Assembly (NCBI GenBank): GCA_009778695.1
Contig: WRFS01000009.1
Coordinates: 1-55,320, forward strand
DNA: 55,320 nucleotides
Direction: 5' to 3'
Origin: Oscillospiraceae bacterium
GTDB lineage: Bacteria; Bacillota; Clostridia; TANB77; CAG-508
Below, piece after piece: positions 39,394 to 47,343 of the stretch. Position numbers and translations under genes: made by a program. Below the pieces are notes generated by a model that was not told the DNA's origin, made no database searches, and worked only from the letters and a program-made list of their open reading frames with translations. Position 1 is the first letter of the stretch. Every line of letters starts with the position of its first letter.

Positions 39394-40854
39394 TTATAAT
39401 TTTTCAATAATAATTCTATTATCTTTGTTTTTTGATTGTAGTTCATCAGCACGATAAGAGCGAATTTTGTATTCATTCTTGTTGTCAAAGAGAACTGAAA
39501 TAGTCTTAGTATATCCTATTTCACTTGGTGTATTTTCTTCAATTATTATACTGGCATTATATTTTCGAGCTATTTCAAATGCAGTCATAAGTCCAATACC
39601 GTTTCCACCTTTGTTTTCATGAGTAGTAACCTCTTTTAAACCAAGACATAGTAAAGTGTCGATTTCAAAGGCTATTCCTGTGTCAGATACAGAAAAACCA
39701 TAGCAATTATCCATAAGACCTAGAATACAAAGAATCCTTTTACTATTTTTCTTATTTGAATTTATTGCAATTATAGAATTTCTAATATGGTTATTAATTA
39801 TTGTTATCAATTCCCCTTCAGAAATAGTATTTTTAACCATATAACTAATACAAAGACTATCATTTAAAGTTAAATTAAACTCAATCTTATCCTTTTCCGC
39901 TTCCGATAACATATAAGTAAATGCGCTATCAACTCCTAAAATACCAGTAATTGGCAGATTTGTTATGTTTATAGATGGCATATTATCTTTTCTAAAATCT
40001 GTTGCAAGAGTTTTGACAGCTTTTTTAAAATCTGGTGTTAATTCATTTGCAGATTCAACAGCTAGTTCCATTGCAGCAATTCTATTGCTATAATTATGCT
40101 TTATTTTCTTGGCAATAGCGAGCTTTTCATCTTTACTTTTAATTTCTTTTTCTAGGAAATTAATCATTTCATAAAGGGTATCATTTTTAAGATATCTTTT
40201 CATTTGTTTGCGAATCCATTTATAAAAAATAACACTTAGAATTAGCAGTATAGCGGTAAAATATATTCTAACTATTGTATTGTCTATTATTCCATACATA
40301 ATAAGAATTGCTAATGCGATAATACCAATTATTGAACCCATAATGAAGCTTGTTTCCTTTGTTTTTGAGGTTTCTTTTAAAAAAGAAAAACCACATTTAA
40401 AGATGTTGATTTTAAATAAGCTATATACTAATATGCTTTGTACTATTCCTATTATAATATTGGGAACTATATTTTCAGTATTAACACTTAAAAAAGGTAT
40501 TCTTGTTAATATAAAGTAATATATTGCTGATGAAAATACAAATGACATTAAACTTATAGCCACAGATATAATTGTGAGAAATATTATATCAGAGAAGCTT
40601 CTTTTACTAATTAGTTTAATAATTAAAATATATAATGTATATGATATGAAAAATCTAGATATTATATCAATATTTTCTCGCAATAAAATAAATATAATGG
40701 AAACCACTATAATATTTATTATCAGTCCAATATATTCATAGTAATTTAATTTCATATTATTGCTGTTTTTTATAAATACATAACTTACACAGATATTTAT
40801 AAATATTATTCGTATTAAGACATTCAAGGTATTAATATCAAACATACTACACAA
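39394..40854 (-). CDS. Membrane sensor histidine kinase, GHKL type (AgrC/LytS-like)
   Basis: About seven hydrophobic N-terminal helices (residues 5-215) are followed by a dimerisation region with KKIKHNYSNRIAAMELA. A GHKL ATPase domain follows: LITIINNHIRNSIIA (N box), VSDTGIAF, and ENKGGNGIGLMTAFEIARKY (G2 box). In characterised relatives such multi-helix kinases sense secreted peptides. A 13-residue peptide ORF and a Spo0A-like regulator lie immediately upstream on the same strand. CGG is not found in frame. Confidence 0.85.
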   Translation of the reverse strand: MCSMFDINTLNVLIRIIFINICVSYVFIKNSNNMKLNYYEYIGLIINIIVVSIIFILLRENIDIISRFFISYTLYILIIKLISKRSFSDIIFLTIISVAISLMSFVFSSAIYYFILTRIPFLSVNTENIVPNIIIGIVQSILVYSLFKINIFKCGFSFLKETSKTKETSFIMGSIIGIIALAILIMYGIIDNTIVRIYFTAILLILSVIFYKWIRKQMKRYLKNDTLYEMINFLEKEIKSKDEKLAIAKKIKHNYSNRIAAMELAVESANELTPDFKKAVKTLATDFRKDNMPSINITNLPITGILGVDSAFTYMLSEAEKDKIEFNLTLNDSLCISYMVKNTISEGELITIINNHIRNSIIAINSNKKNSKRILCILGLMDNCYGFSVSDTGIAFEIDTLLCLGLKEVTTHENKGGNGIGLMTAFEIARKYNASIIIEENTPSEIGYTKTISVLFDNKNEYKIRSYRADELQSKNKDNRIIIEKL

Positions 40855-40988
40855 CCCTCACAATTTGTATAATAATAGCATTTTTAGTATATTATAAAAA
40901 TAAATAAAAAACAAGATAAATGTTGAAAATGACAACACTTATCCTGTCAAGTTGTTAGTAATACTATGTTATAATTATCCATAGTTAT

Positions 40989-41030
40989 TTAGAATTTTAA
41001 TAATTTGCCTAACCAATCAAAAAAACCCAT
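40989..41030 (-). CDS. Amphipathic 13-residue peptide (candidate signal or membrane-active peptide)
   Basis: ATG at 41030 follows AAGAAGGAGGG at an ideal distance and encodes M-G-F-F-D-W-L-G-K-L-L-K-F, then TAA. The residues would form a cationic amphipathic helix resembling phenol-soluble modulins. There is no cysteine or leader-cleavage pattern, so it is not AgrD-like. It lies between the regulator and the kinase. Confidence 0.6.
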   Translation of the reverse strand: MGFFDWLGKLLKF

Positions 41031-41057
41031 GTTAATTCCCTCCTTCTTTTGTGTGAT

Positions 41058-41064
41058 TTCGACA
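41058..41064 (-). promoter_or_regulatory. Possible Spo0A box upstream of the peptide gene
   Basis: Minus-strand TGTCGAA at 41064-41058 matches the 0A-box core. It lies 28 bases before the peptide start, next to a gene for a regulator with a Spo0A-like DNA-binding domain. Confidence 0.4.
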
Positions 41065-41067
41065 CAA

Positions 41068-41108
41068 AAAAAGGATACTATTTATTAAATAAATATATAA
41101 ATAGTATC
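41068..41108 (-). terminator. Terminator after the response regulator
   Basis: GATACTATTTAT and ATAAATAGTATC pair; on the minus strand CTTTTTTTG follows. It separates the regulator from the peptide-kinase unit, at least partly. Confidence 0.6.
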
Positions 41109-41143
41109 TTTCAATAAAAAAAGTTAGTAAATTTTAGAAAAGT

Positions 41144-41944
41144 TTATAACGATGTCTTAATCTTATTTGAAATGTAGGATATGAATTGCGTAGGTGTGGG
41201 AACAATTGTCTTATAACTAAGTTCAATAGGATATAATTTTTTTAGTTCCTCTGGTGCCGTATTATCCCAAGCGTGTTCTATTGCTGTTTGTATATTATTG
41301 GTAATATTAGATTGACTTTTCGCGTTATGTTTTATTGTTATATATTGAGAAGCAGTCATGTTTTGAGATTTCTCTTCATCTAAAACATCGTAAAGTATTG
41401 CATCGTGAATGTATCCTTTTCCTTTTAAAGAAGAAGGCATGCTAAATTTGTTTAATTCCGCATGAATTCTGCTTGAGATTCTGTCTCTACGTTCTGCAAT
41501 GCTTTCAACATTATTGTTGTTATTGAAAGTACCTTTTACATTTGAACGATTTTTCCAGAGTGCAAATAAATCTTCTACAACTAATTGAGGAGAGTAATCT
41601 TCTTTTAGCTTATAAATCACAAAATTAGCACCATTCATATGAGCATAATTATAAGTTTCTGGGTCAAAAATATGGGTAATTACGGCAATTAGAGGTAGAG
41701 TATCAAATTTAATGTTCTTTAATGTATTTAAAAATTGTATACCTGAACCACGACCGATATTTAACTCTATATCAAGTATAATTGCATCAGGGATATAGGT
41801 TTGTACATATTCTATACCTTTTTCACTCGAATTTGCTGTTGCAACCAAACGTATATCATCTCTGGTTAAAAAATAATTTTGATATGATAGACATTCTTCT
41901 TCATTATCTTCAATTAAAATAAAAGACATTGGTTTATTTTCCAT
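41144..41944 (-). CDS. Response regulator with Spo0A-like C-terminal domain
   Basis: The receiver domain has acidic residues in IEDNEEE, the phospho-acceptor Asp in AIILDIELNIGRG and the lysine in IYKLKEDY. After an asparagine-rich linker, the C-terminal half (ISSRIHAELNKFSMPSSLKGKGYIHDAIL ... NNIQTAIEHAWDN) follows the Spo0A effector-domain pattern. 266 residues equals Spo0A length, but the sequence is divergent and lies in a mobile element, so it is a paralogue rather than host Spo0A. Its likely partner is the kinase downstream. Confidence 0.8.
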   Translation of the reverse strand: MENKPMSFILIEDNEEECLSYQNYFLTRDDIRLVATANSSEKGIEYVQTYIPDAIILDIELNIGRGSGIQFLNTLKNIKFDTLPLIAVITHIFDPETYNYAHMNGANFVIYKLKEDYSPQLVVEDLFALWKNRSNVKGTFNNNNNVESIAERRDRISSRIHAELNKFSMPSSLKGKGYIHDAILYDVLDEEKSQNMTASQYITIKHNAKSQSNITNNIQTAIEHAWDNTAPEELKKLYPIELSYKTIVPTPTQFISYISNKIKTSL

Positions 41945-42115
41945 ATTCTTATCACCTCGATAATTATTAATTTTTTATACTAAATATATCATAAGTTGAT
42001 ATTTTATGCCATATTATTATAAAAAAATATAAAAAATTATAAAGAAATAATTTATTTACGTAAAAATATAAACATAGTAAAATATATAAAAATCAAATAA
42101 ATATCGAGGTATAAA

Positions 42116-42467
42116 ATGAAGGAAGAATTATCAAAAAAAAGAAAAGTTGAGATAGCAGGGAGATTAAAGGAAACTAGAGATAATATGAGAATGACTAAAT
42201 CAGAATTTGCTAAGCTTATTCGGGCTTTCCAGTCAATATTATACTACAGTGGAAAGAGGGGATAATTGCCTATCGGTTGGAAAAATAATAGATATTTGTA
42301 GTGAAAATAAATTATCGGCTGACTATCTCCTTTTGGGAAGAGTAAGCAATATAGACGAAGAGACTTCAAAACTTTTATCTAAGTATAAAGAAAAGGATGT
42401 AGAGTCAATATTTGCAATGATTAAGTTAATAATGAGATTATTAAGTAGTAAAAATAACCAGTCATAA
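42116..42467 (+). CDS. XRE-family regulator, read through a CGG +1 site
   Basis: ATG at 42116 follows ATCGAGGT. The first 35 residues (ending KSEFAKLI) are the start of a Cro/C1 helix-turn-helix. The frame then meets CGG at 42221 and would end 18 codons later. Skipping the C gives L-I-G-L-S-S-Q-Y-Y-T-T-V-E-R-G, exactly the expected recognition-helix context, and continues to a 116-residue protein. The span is 3n+1 bases. It reads away from the Spo0A-like gene and may repress element functions. Confidence 0.85.
42221..42224 (+). other. Candidate CGG +1 recoding site (XRE gene)
   Basis: CTT-ATT-CGG-GCT becomes CTT-ATT-GGG-CTT-TCC when the C is skipped, giving the usual L-I-G-L-S of Cro-type domains. 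Confidence 0.8.
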
Positions 42468-42569
42468 ATATTACAAAATTTAATATTTATAGTTGACTTT
42501 TGAAATTCCTTTTGGTATATTGGTATTATATAAAAACTAATCCAATATCTCGTCGAAAGGAGTTTTTTT

Positions 42570-42878
42570 ATGTCTAATTTAGTTTCATTTGAAAACATAA
42601 AAAAATATATACAAGCTACCAAATGCAATAAAGATAGTGATTCTAGGTCTAATAAAATGTTAAAAGATGTAGAAGAATTTGAAAAATGCGAAGCAGATAT
42701 TGATTATATTATTGATTTTTTACACAACCAGCCTAATATACCGAAGACAGTTGTGGATTTATTAGATGAAAGCATAGAAAAGAAAGTAGTGCTTGCATCT
42801 AAAATAGTATCCGAGTCTAAAGTAACAGCACCTGAATTTGAGGCAAAAGAAATCAAACACGAAGAAGTATATATATGA
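42570..42878 (+). CDS. Hypothetical protein, 102 residues
   Basis: An intact acidic, helical frame with AAGGAG eight bases before the ATG and a promoter-like TATTGGTATTATAT upstream. A hairpin (AAGTGGGTTTAAT / AGCCCACTT) lies after the stop. I do not recognise a domain. The neighbours are element regulators. Confidence 0.6.
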   Translation: MSNLVSFENIKKYIQATKCNKDSDSRSNKMLKDVEEFEKCEADIDYIIDFLHNQPNIPKTVVDLLDESIEKKVVLASKIVSESKVTAPEFEAKEIKHEEVYI

Positions 42879-42908
42879 AAGTGGGTTTAATAGCCCACTT
42901 TTAAAATT

Positions 42909-43145
42909 TTAATCATCATCTAAATTCTTAAATAATTTATCATTATAAAATTCATGCAACTCTATATTTAGCCCCTGACATATTCTATATACAGTAATAG
43001 CTTTAGGCGACTTACTAAATCCTACTAATATATTATTTACAGTTGATTGATATATTCCAGACAAAGTAGCTAGTTTATTTACAGTTATATTTCTTTCTTT
43101 ACACAAATTAAGTATTCTTGTTTTTATTGCTTCATTTAGTGTCAT
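42909..43145 (-). CDS. XRE-family repressor
   Basis: A 78-residue protein that is almost entirely a helix-turn-helix domain (RILNLCKERNITVNKLATLSGIYQSTVNNILVG). The ATG at 43145 is preferred, with AAGGTGGG upstream. It is transcribed divergently from the next gene, and the intervening region holds three copies of TAACAAAGTTTAG, its probable operators. CGG is absent in frame. Confidence 0.8.
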   Translation of the reverse strand: MTLNEAIKTRILNLCKERNITVNKLATLSGIYQSTVNNILVGFSKSPKAITVYRICQGLNIELHEFYNDKLFKNLDDD

Positions 43146-43175
43146 ATAATATTTCACCCACCTTGCATATAATCA

Positions 43176-43256
43176 TAACAAAGTTTAGATAAAAATGTTA
43201 ACAAAGTTTAGTTGACTTTTGTATTAATATGAATTATAATTAACTAAACTTTGTTA
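43176..43256. promoter_or_regulatory. Triple operator and divergent promoter
   Basis: TAACAAAGTTTAG at 43176-43188 and 43199-43211, and inverted at 43244-43256, flank a plus-strand promoter (TTGACT 43212, TATAAT 43235, spacer 17). The layout suggests repression of both divergent genes by the adjacent XRE protein. Confidence 0.65.
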
Positions 43257-43273
43257 ATTGAGGAGGTGGAATA

Positions 43274-43612
43274 ATGATAACAATTACAGATTTATCAAGT
43301 GTTATAGACAATAATATATTACAGGATTTGTTTATCCAGAGAAATGACACTATATCTTCTGTTTCAAAAGAGGATAAAAAGAATCTAAAGGTTTTGCATA
43401 ATAAACAACTACAAACTAGAGAAAAGTTAGAAATCAGCTTGGATAATTTACCAAATGGTTTTAAAGAAACGAAAAAACAAATTACAGAGTGCGTAGAAAA
43501 TCACATTGAAACTTCTAAGGAAGTGGATGCTTATTTTAGTGAGAAACTATACAAGTCTGGGGTTCTTGACGGCTTAGCTTTAATGTTAGAAAGTAAAAAA
43601 ATTGAAGTGTAA
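43274..43612 (+). CDS. Hypothetical protein, DUF6809-like
   Basis: A 112-residue helical protein. The C-terminal pattern (EVDAYFSEKLYKSGVLDGLALMLE) resembles DUF6809 proteins of Firmicute elements, function unknown. The ATG follows GAGGAGGTGG. Expression appears controlled by the TAACAAAGTTTAG operators. Confidence 0.5.
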   Translation: MITITDLSSVIDNNILQDLFIQRNDTISSVSKEDKKNLKVLHNKQLQTREKLEISLDNLPNGFKETKKQITECVENHIETSKEVDAYFSEKLYKSGVLDGLALMLESKKIEV

Positions 43613-43723
43613 AAAACGTTAGGTAAATGTGTTTACTAGATTATATTGGAAATATATGGGAAAAGCTATTACTTGGCTTTATACTAATAACAAGCATGAA
43701 ACAGCGATACATCAATGCAAACA

Positions 43724-43752
43724 TTGAATTATGTAAAGTTTTGTGGTATAAT
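43724..43752 (+). promoter_or_regulatory. Promoter for the imported synthetase pair
   Basis: TTGAAT at 43724 and TATAAT at 43747 with a 17-base spacer, about 95 bases before the AsnRS-like start. The intervening leader has no clear T-box. Confidence 0.55.
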
Positions 43753-43847
43753 TATATTATCCAATTTTTTGAAAAAGGAGGATTTGCACCAAGACAAAAA
43801 ACAACAACTTCACAGTACATTGAAAACTTAACACGGAGGAACTCGTC

Positions 43848-45152
43848 ATGAAGAAACAATTCTATGTTTCAGATATAAAGAATTTAGGCGTTGGGACGAG
43901 CGTTACATTGCTTGGCTGGATAGTCAGCAAACGCACTTCCAAACGAACTGAATTCTTTGATATCTGCGACTCCACAGGTTGCATACAAGTAGTAAGCAAT
44001 CTGACGGGCATTACGGCAAAGCTGAAAGCTGAACAATCCGTTAAGGTGGTTGGCACTGTTAGTGTTAATCCAAATAATGGGTCAAAAGAGCTTGAAGCCA
44101 CTGACATGGTTCTCTTAGGAGACGTGTCGCGGAATTTATCCCCATCGCCTCGTAGCAGTTTTGACGTCTTTGGTTCAAAACATACAGACTATGTTCAAGA
44201 GAACAGACATCTGTTTATAAGAAACCCAAAGGTCATGGCTGCACTCAAAGCGAGGCATCTCGTACTGGGAGCAGTACACAACTGGTTTAGGTCGAATGGC
44301 TACTTTGACATCACAGCACCAATAATTACCCCTATTTTGCTTTACAGCGAAGATACGGGAATTGCTGTAAATGTCAATGACCAAGACCTTTTCCTTACCC
44401 AATGTGTTGGATTCTACCTTGAAAGTGTGGTTCACGCACTAGAAAAGGTGTACAACGTTGGACCCAGTTTTCGTGGGGCGGAAAGCGTTAGCAAACGCCA
44501 TCTGACAGAGTATTGGCACATAAAAGCCGAGTTGGCATTTTGTGAGTTTGAAGATTTCTTCTCTGTTGTAGAATCGCTTGTTTCAAGCGTTATACGCGAA
44601 GTAGAACCCTTCAGCGAAGAAATATGCCAGCAACTTGGCACCGGCGGTTTTTGCAATGACGGAAAATATCCGCCATTTCCCAGAATCACATATCGAGAAG
44701 CTATTAAGTTACTTAACAGTAACGGCATTTCCGTTGAATTTGGGAAAAGCATCAATGACATTGCTGAGGATTTTTTAGCTAATTACTTTAAATCCCCAGT
44801 ATGGATTACCGAAAACGCACGAGCTATCGAAGGCTTTCCGTACAAAATACTGGAAAGTGATCCGGAAGTAACCTATACTGCAGACTTAATTGCCACCAGA
44901 GGTTTTGGTGAGATATTAGGTATTGCAGACAAGATTACTGATGTTTCTGAACTGGAAGCTCGGCTGAAGGAAAAGGGCAAAGATTTAAACCCAAAATATT
45001 CTTGGTTCAAAGAACTGAGAACTTATGGAACTGTCCCTCATTGCGGATTAGGAATGGGTGTTGAAAGACTTATTCGGTGGCTATTTCAGCTACCACATGT
45101 AAGAGAAGCAATGCCTTTCCCAAGAAGTATGGGGCGTAAAATTTATCCGTAA
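43848..45152 (+). CDS. Asparaginyl-tRNA synthetase-like protein (archaeal-type class II)
   Basis: Predicted to attach Asn (or a related acid) to tRNA. The product has an N-terminal OB-fold (VTLLGWIVSKRTSKRTEFFDI) and class II motifs: motif 2 NVGPSFRGAESVSKRHLTEYWHIKAE and motif 3 GLGMGVERLIRWL. At 434 residues it has family length. The gene is clearly GC-richer than its surroundings and contains three in-frame CGG codons (V-S-R-N, E-A-R-L, L-I-R-W) without frameshift, unlike host genes. This points to recent import with a standard-code history. A paralogue in a mobile element suggests antibiotic resistance or amino-acid use in a biosynthetic pathway. Exact substrate is uncertain. Confidence 0.8.
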   Translation: MKKQFYVSDIKNLGVGTSVTLLGWIVSKRTSKRTEFFDICDSTGCIQVVSNLTGITAKLKAEQSVKVVGTVSVNPNNGSKELEATDMVLLGDVSRNLSPSPRSSFDVFGSKHTDYVQENRHLFIRNPKVMAALKARHLVLGAVHNWFRSNGYFDITAPIITPILLYSEDTGIAVNVNDQDLFLTQCVGFYLESVVHALEKVYNVGPSFRGAESVSKRHLTEYWHIKAELAFCEFEDFFSVVESLVSSVIREVEPFSEEICQQLGTGGFCNDGKYPPFPRITYREAIKLLNSNGISVEFGKSINDIAEDFLANYFKSPVWITENARAIEGFPYKILESDPEVTYTADLIATRGFGEILGIADKITDVSELEARLKEKGKDLNPKYSWFKELRTYGTVPHCGLGMGVERLIRWLFQLPHVREAMPFPRSMGRKIYP

Positions 45153-45164
45153 CAAGGAGCCTTT

Positions 45165-46484
45165 ATGAAGAGAACACTCATCTGTGAGCTGCCAAGCTCA
45201 CTAAACACAGAAGTCCGTGTTTGTGGTTTTGTGGACACAATTCGGGCAATGAAGCGTAACCAATTCGTTGTGTTGCGCGACCACACAGGCAAAGTACAAC
45301 TGTATATCGATGCACACGGAAAGCCTGAACTCGCTTCGATTGTTGGAAATCTTACCCAAGAGTCAACAATTGAAGCTGTGGGAACTGCTATTTCAAATCA
45401 ATCCGTCAAGCTTGGCGGTCTTGAGGTGGCAGTGAGCGAGTTGAAGGTTGTATCAACAGCCAAACCCGAATTACCCATCTGCAAGGACAGTACGCTTGAC
45501 GTTCGCCTTGACTGGAGATATCTCGATTTACGGCAACCCGAAAAACTCTTAATCTTCAAAATTCAAACCGTTGCCGAGCAGGCAATGCGAGAGTTTTGGA
45601 CTAAGAACGGGTTTCTTGAAATCCATTCTCCAAAGCTCATGGCAACAGCCAGCGAGTCCGGGAGTGAATTATTTCATCTTCCGTACTTTGGTGGAACTGC
45701 GTATCTGTCTCAATCGCCCCAGTTTTACAAACAAATGGCGATGAATGCAGGTTTTGACCGTGTTTTCGAAATTGGTCCTGTTTTCAGGGCTAATCCGAGT
45801 TTCACGTCGAGACACGACACGGAGTTCACCAGCGTGGACTGCGAAATCTCGTGGATTGACTCTTTCGCCGATGTTATGGCGTTCGAGGAAAACTGGGTAA
45901 ACTTCTTTATGAGTCAAATCAAAGAGAAGTTAGGTTCTTCAATCGAAGAACTTTACGGCAAACAAGTCATTGTCCCGTCTGTACCATTTCCGAGAATCAC
46001 CATAAAAGAGGCAAAGAAAATCATTCGTGCGACAGGTTATAAGTCTGAAAAAGACGATGACCTGGAACCCGAAGAAGAGCGGTTACTGTCGGGATACGTT
46101 AAGGAAACGTACGACCATGATTGGGTTTTCGTAACAGATTACCCAGTCACGGCCCGTCCGTTCTACCATATGCGTAACCCACAGGACCAAACTCTTACTT
46201 GTAGCTTCGACCTTTTGTATAAAGGGTTAGAGGTTACATCGGGAGCCCAACGTGAACATCGGTACGATGTTCTAAAAGCCCAGATTTTGGAGAAGCAGGT
46301 CAGCAATAAGGATCCGAAATTACTCGAGTCCCTTGAGCATTACCTTCGCTTCTTCGAATATGGCACCGTTCCGCATGGCGGATATGGTTTTGGGTTAACA
46401 CGAATGATTATGAAACTCCTCGACCTGTCCAATGTCCGTGAAGTAACGTACCTTTACAGAGGTCCGAAACGTCTAACACCATAA
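45165..46484 (+). CDS. Aspartyl-tRNA synthetase-like protein (archaeal-type class II)
   Basis: The 439-residue protein has an N-terminal OB-fold (RVCGFVDTIRAMKRNQFVVLRD), DLDWRYLDLR-type segment (LDWRYLDLRQPEK), motif 2 GPVFRANPSFTSRHDTEFTSVD and motif 3 GGYGFGLTRMIMKLL. It resembles archaeal, potentially non-discriminating AspRS rather than the large bacterial form. It starts 12 bases after the AsnRS-like gene, sharing its GC-rich codon use. CGG appears in frame at conserved arginines (T-I-R-A, D-L-R-Q), plus E-E-R-L and E-H-R-Y, and must mean Arg for the protein to work. A bifunctional resistance or biosynthetic role is possible. Confidence 0.82.
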   Translation: MKRTLICELPSSLNTEVRVCGFVDTIRAMKRNQFVVLRDHTGKVQLYIDAHGKPELASIVGNLTQESTIEAVGTAISNQSVKLGGLEVAVSELKVVSTAKPELPICKDSTLDVRLDWRYLDLRQPEKLLIFKIQTVAEQAMREFWTKNGFLEIHSPKLMATASESGSELFHLPYFGGTAYLSQSPQFYKQMAMNAGFDRVFEIGPVFRANPSFTSRHDTEFTSVDCEISWIDSFADVMAFEENWVNFFMSQIKEKLGSSIEELYGKQVIVPSVPFPRITIKEAKKIIRATGYKSEKDDDLEPEEERLLSGYVKETYDHDWVFVTDYPVTARPFYHMRNPQDQTLTCSFDLLYKGLEVTSGAQREHRYDVLKAQILEKQVSNKDPKLLESLEHYLRFFEYGTVPHGGYGFGLTRMIMKLLDLSNVREVTYLYRGPKRLTP

Positions 46485-46527
46485 GCAAATAATCCTTAAC
46501 CTAATCGTTATAACGATTAGCCAAAAG

Positions 46528-46576
46528 CAAAACCCCATGATACGATTATTATCGTTGACTGGGGTTTTGTTTTTTA
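46528..46576 (+). terminator. Terminator after the synthetase pair
   Basis: CAAAACCCC and GGGGTTTTG pair around a 24-base region with an inner ACGAT/ATCGT helix, followed by a T-run. It may also serve the convergent peptidase gene. Confidence 0.75.
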
Positions 46577-47327
46577 CTTTTTATACAATTCACTAATCGG
46601 CTTAAATTCGGACATAATTTCTATTTCTTGTTTAATATAGTTACCTTCGCTCCAATAACACTTATAAGCATGAGTATTTGGTATACTTCGTATTAATCTA
46701 TACTTATCATCAATTACTTCTAGTGCTACACCGTTTTCTAATGCTAACGCTGGTATTTTATATGTGTTTTTCATCATTCGCTTTAAATCTTCTTGTCTAT
46801 GTTTTTCTATATTATAGTGTGGACAAAACAACACTTTAATCAATCCTAATCCTGTAACCTTTATTAATTGTGTGCTGTTGCTTGTAAACTTTCTTGAATC
46901 TGAATTTCCGAAAATCACACCAACATATTCCGCCAGCACTAACACCACATAATATTGTGCCATTTTGATATGCTTTTTTTAATAAGTCATCTATTTTGTG
47001 TTTTCTAAATAAAGTCATTAATTTTAGTGTATTGCCACCACCAACATAAATTATATTAGCTTGTTCTATTTTTTCTTTTACTATTCTTGAGTTTTCTATT
47101 TCATTTGTGCTTAATATATCCGTGTTACAGCCTAATTTTGAATATATATTATTCATAACATCAAAATAAGAATTCTCAAACCTTCCACTAGCAAATCCTA
47201 CAAATAAAAACTGTGGGTTTTTCATATTTGTTTGTTTTACAATTTCCTCGTCTATTTCTTTTGTTTCATAAGGGTAACCTTCTCTACCGTTTTCTCCGCC
47301 ACCTATTGCTATTATTTTTCTTTGCAT
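46574..47327 (-). CDS. Peptidase E-like (S51) protein, read through a CGG +1 site
   Basis: Peptidase S51 enzymes cleave Asp-X dipeptides. The N-terminal half has MQRKIIAIGGGENG, FVGFASGRFENSYFDVM, YVGGGNTLKL and the nucleophile elbow GVSAGGICW. The frame then meets CGG at 46910-46908 and would run out in a basic tail. Skipping the C gives C-D-F-G-N-S-D-S-R-K-F, the normal continuation, then GLGLIKVLFCPHYN with the catalytic histidine. The result is a 250-residue protein. The span is 3n+1 bases. It is AT-rich, unlike the adjacent imported genes. Confidence 0.83.
46907..46910 (-). other. Candidate CGG +1 recoding site (peptidase E gene)
   Basis: Minus strand GAT-TTT-CGG-AAA becomes GAT-TTT-GGA-AAT-TCA when the C is skipped, giving F-G-N-S-D-S, typical of peptidase E. 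Confidence 0.78.
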
Positions 47328-47343
47328 AATATATCTACTCCTT

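Noticed and set aside
43627..43851. 74-codon frame upstream of the AsnRS-like gene
   Set aside because: It spans the promoter and leader of the synthetase pair and has no ribosome-binding site or homology.
1122..46910. All frameshifts are plain assembly or sequencing errors
   Set aside because: Random indels would fall in all codon phases and include other bases and deletions. All observed ones are an extra C that creates an in-frame CGG in front of a glycine codon, and out-of-frame CGG causes no trouble in intact genes. It cannot be fully excluded without reads.
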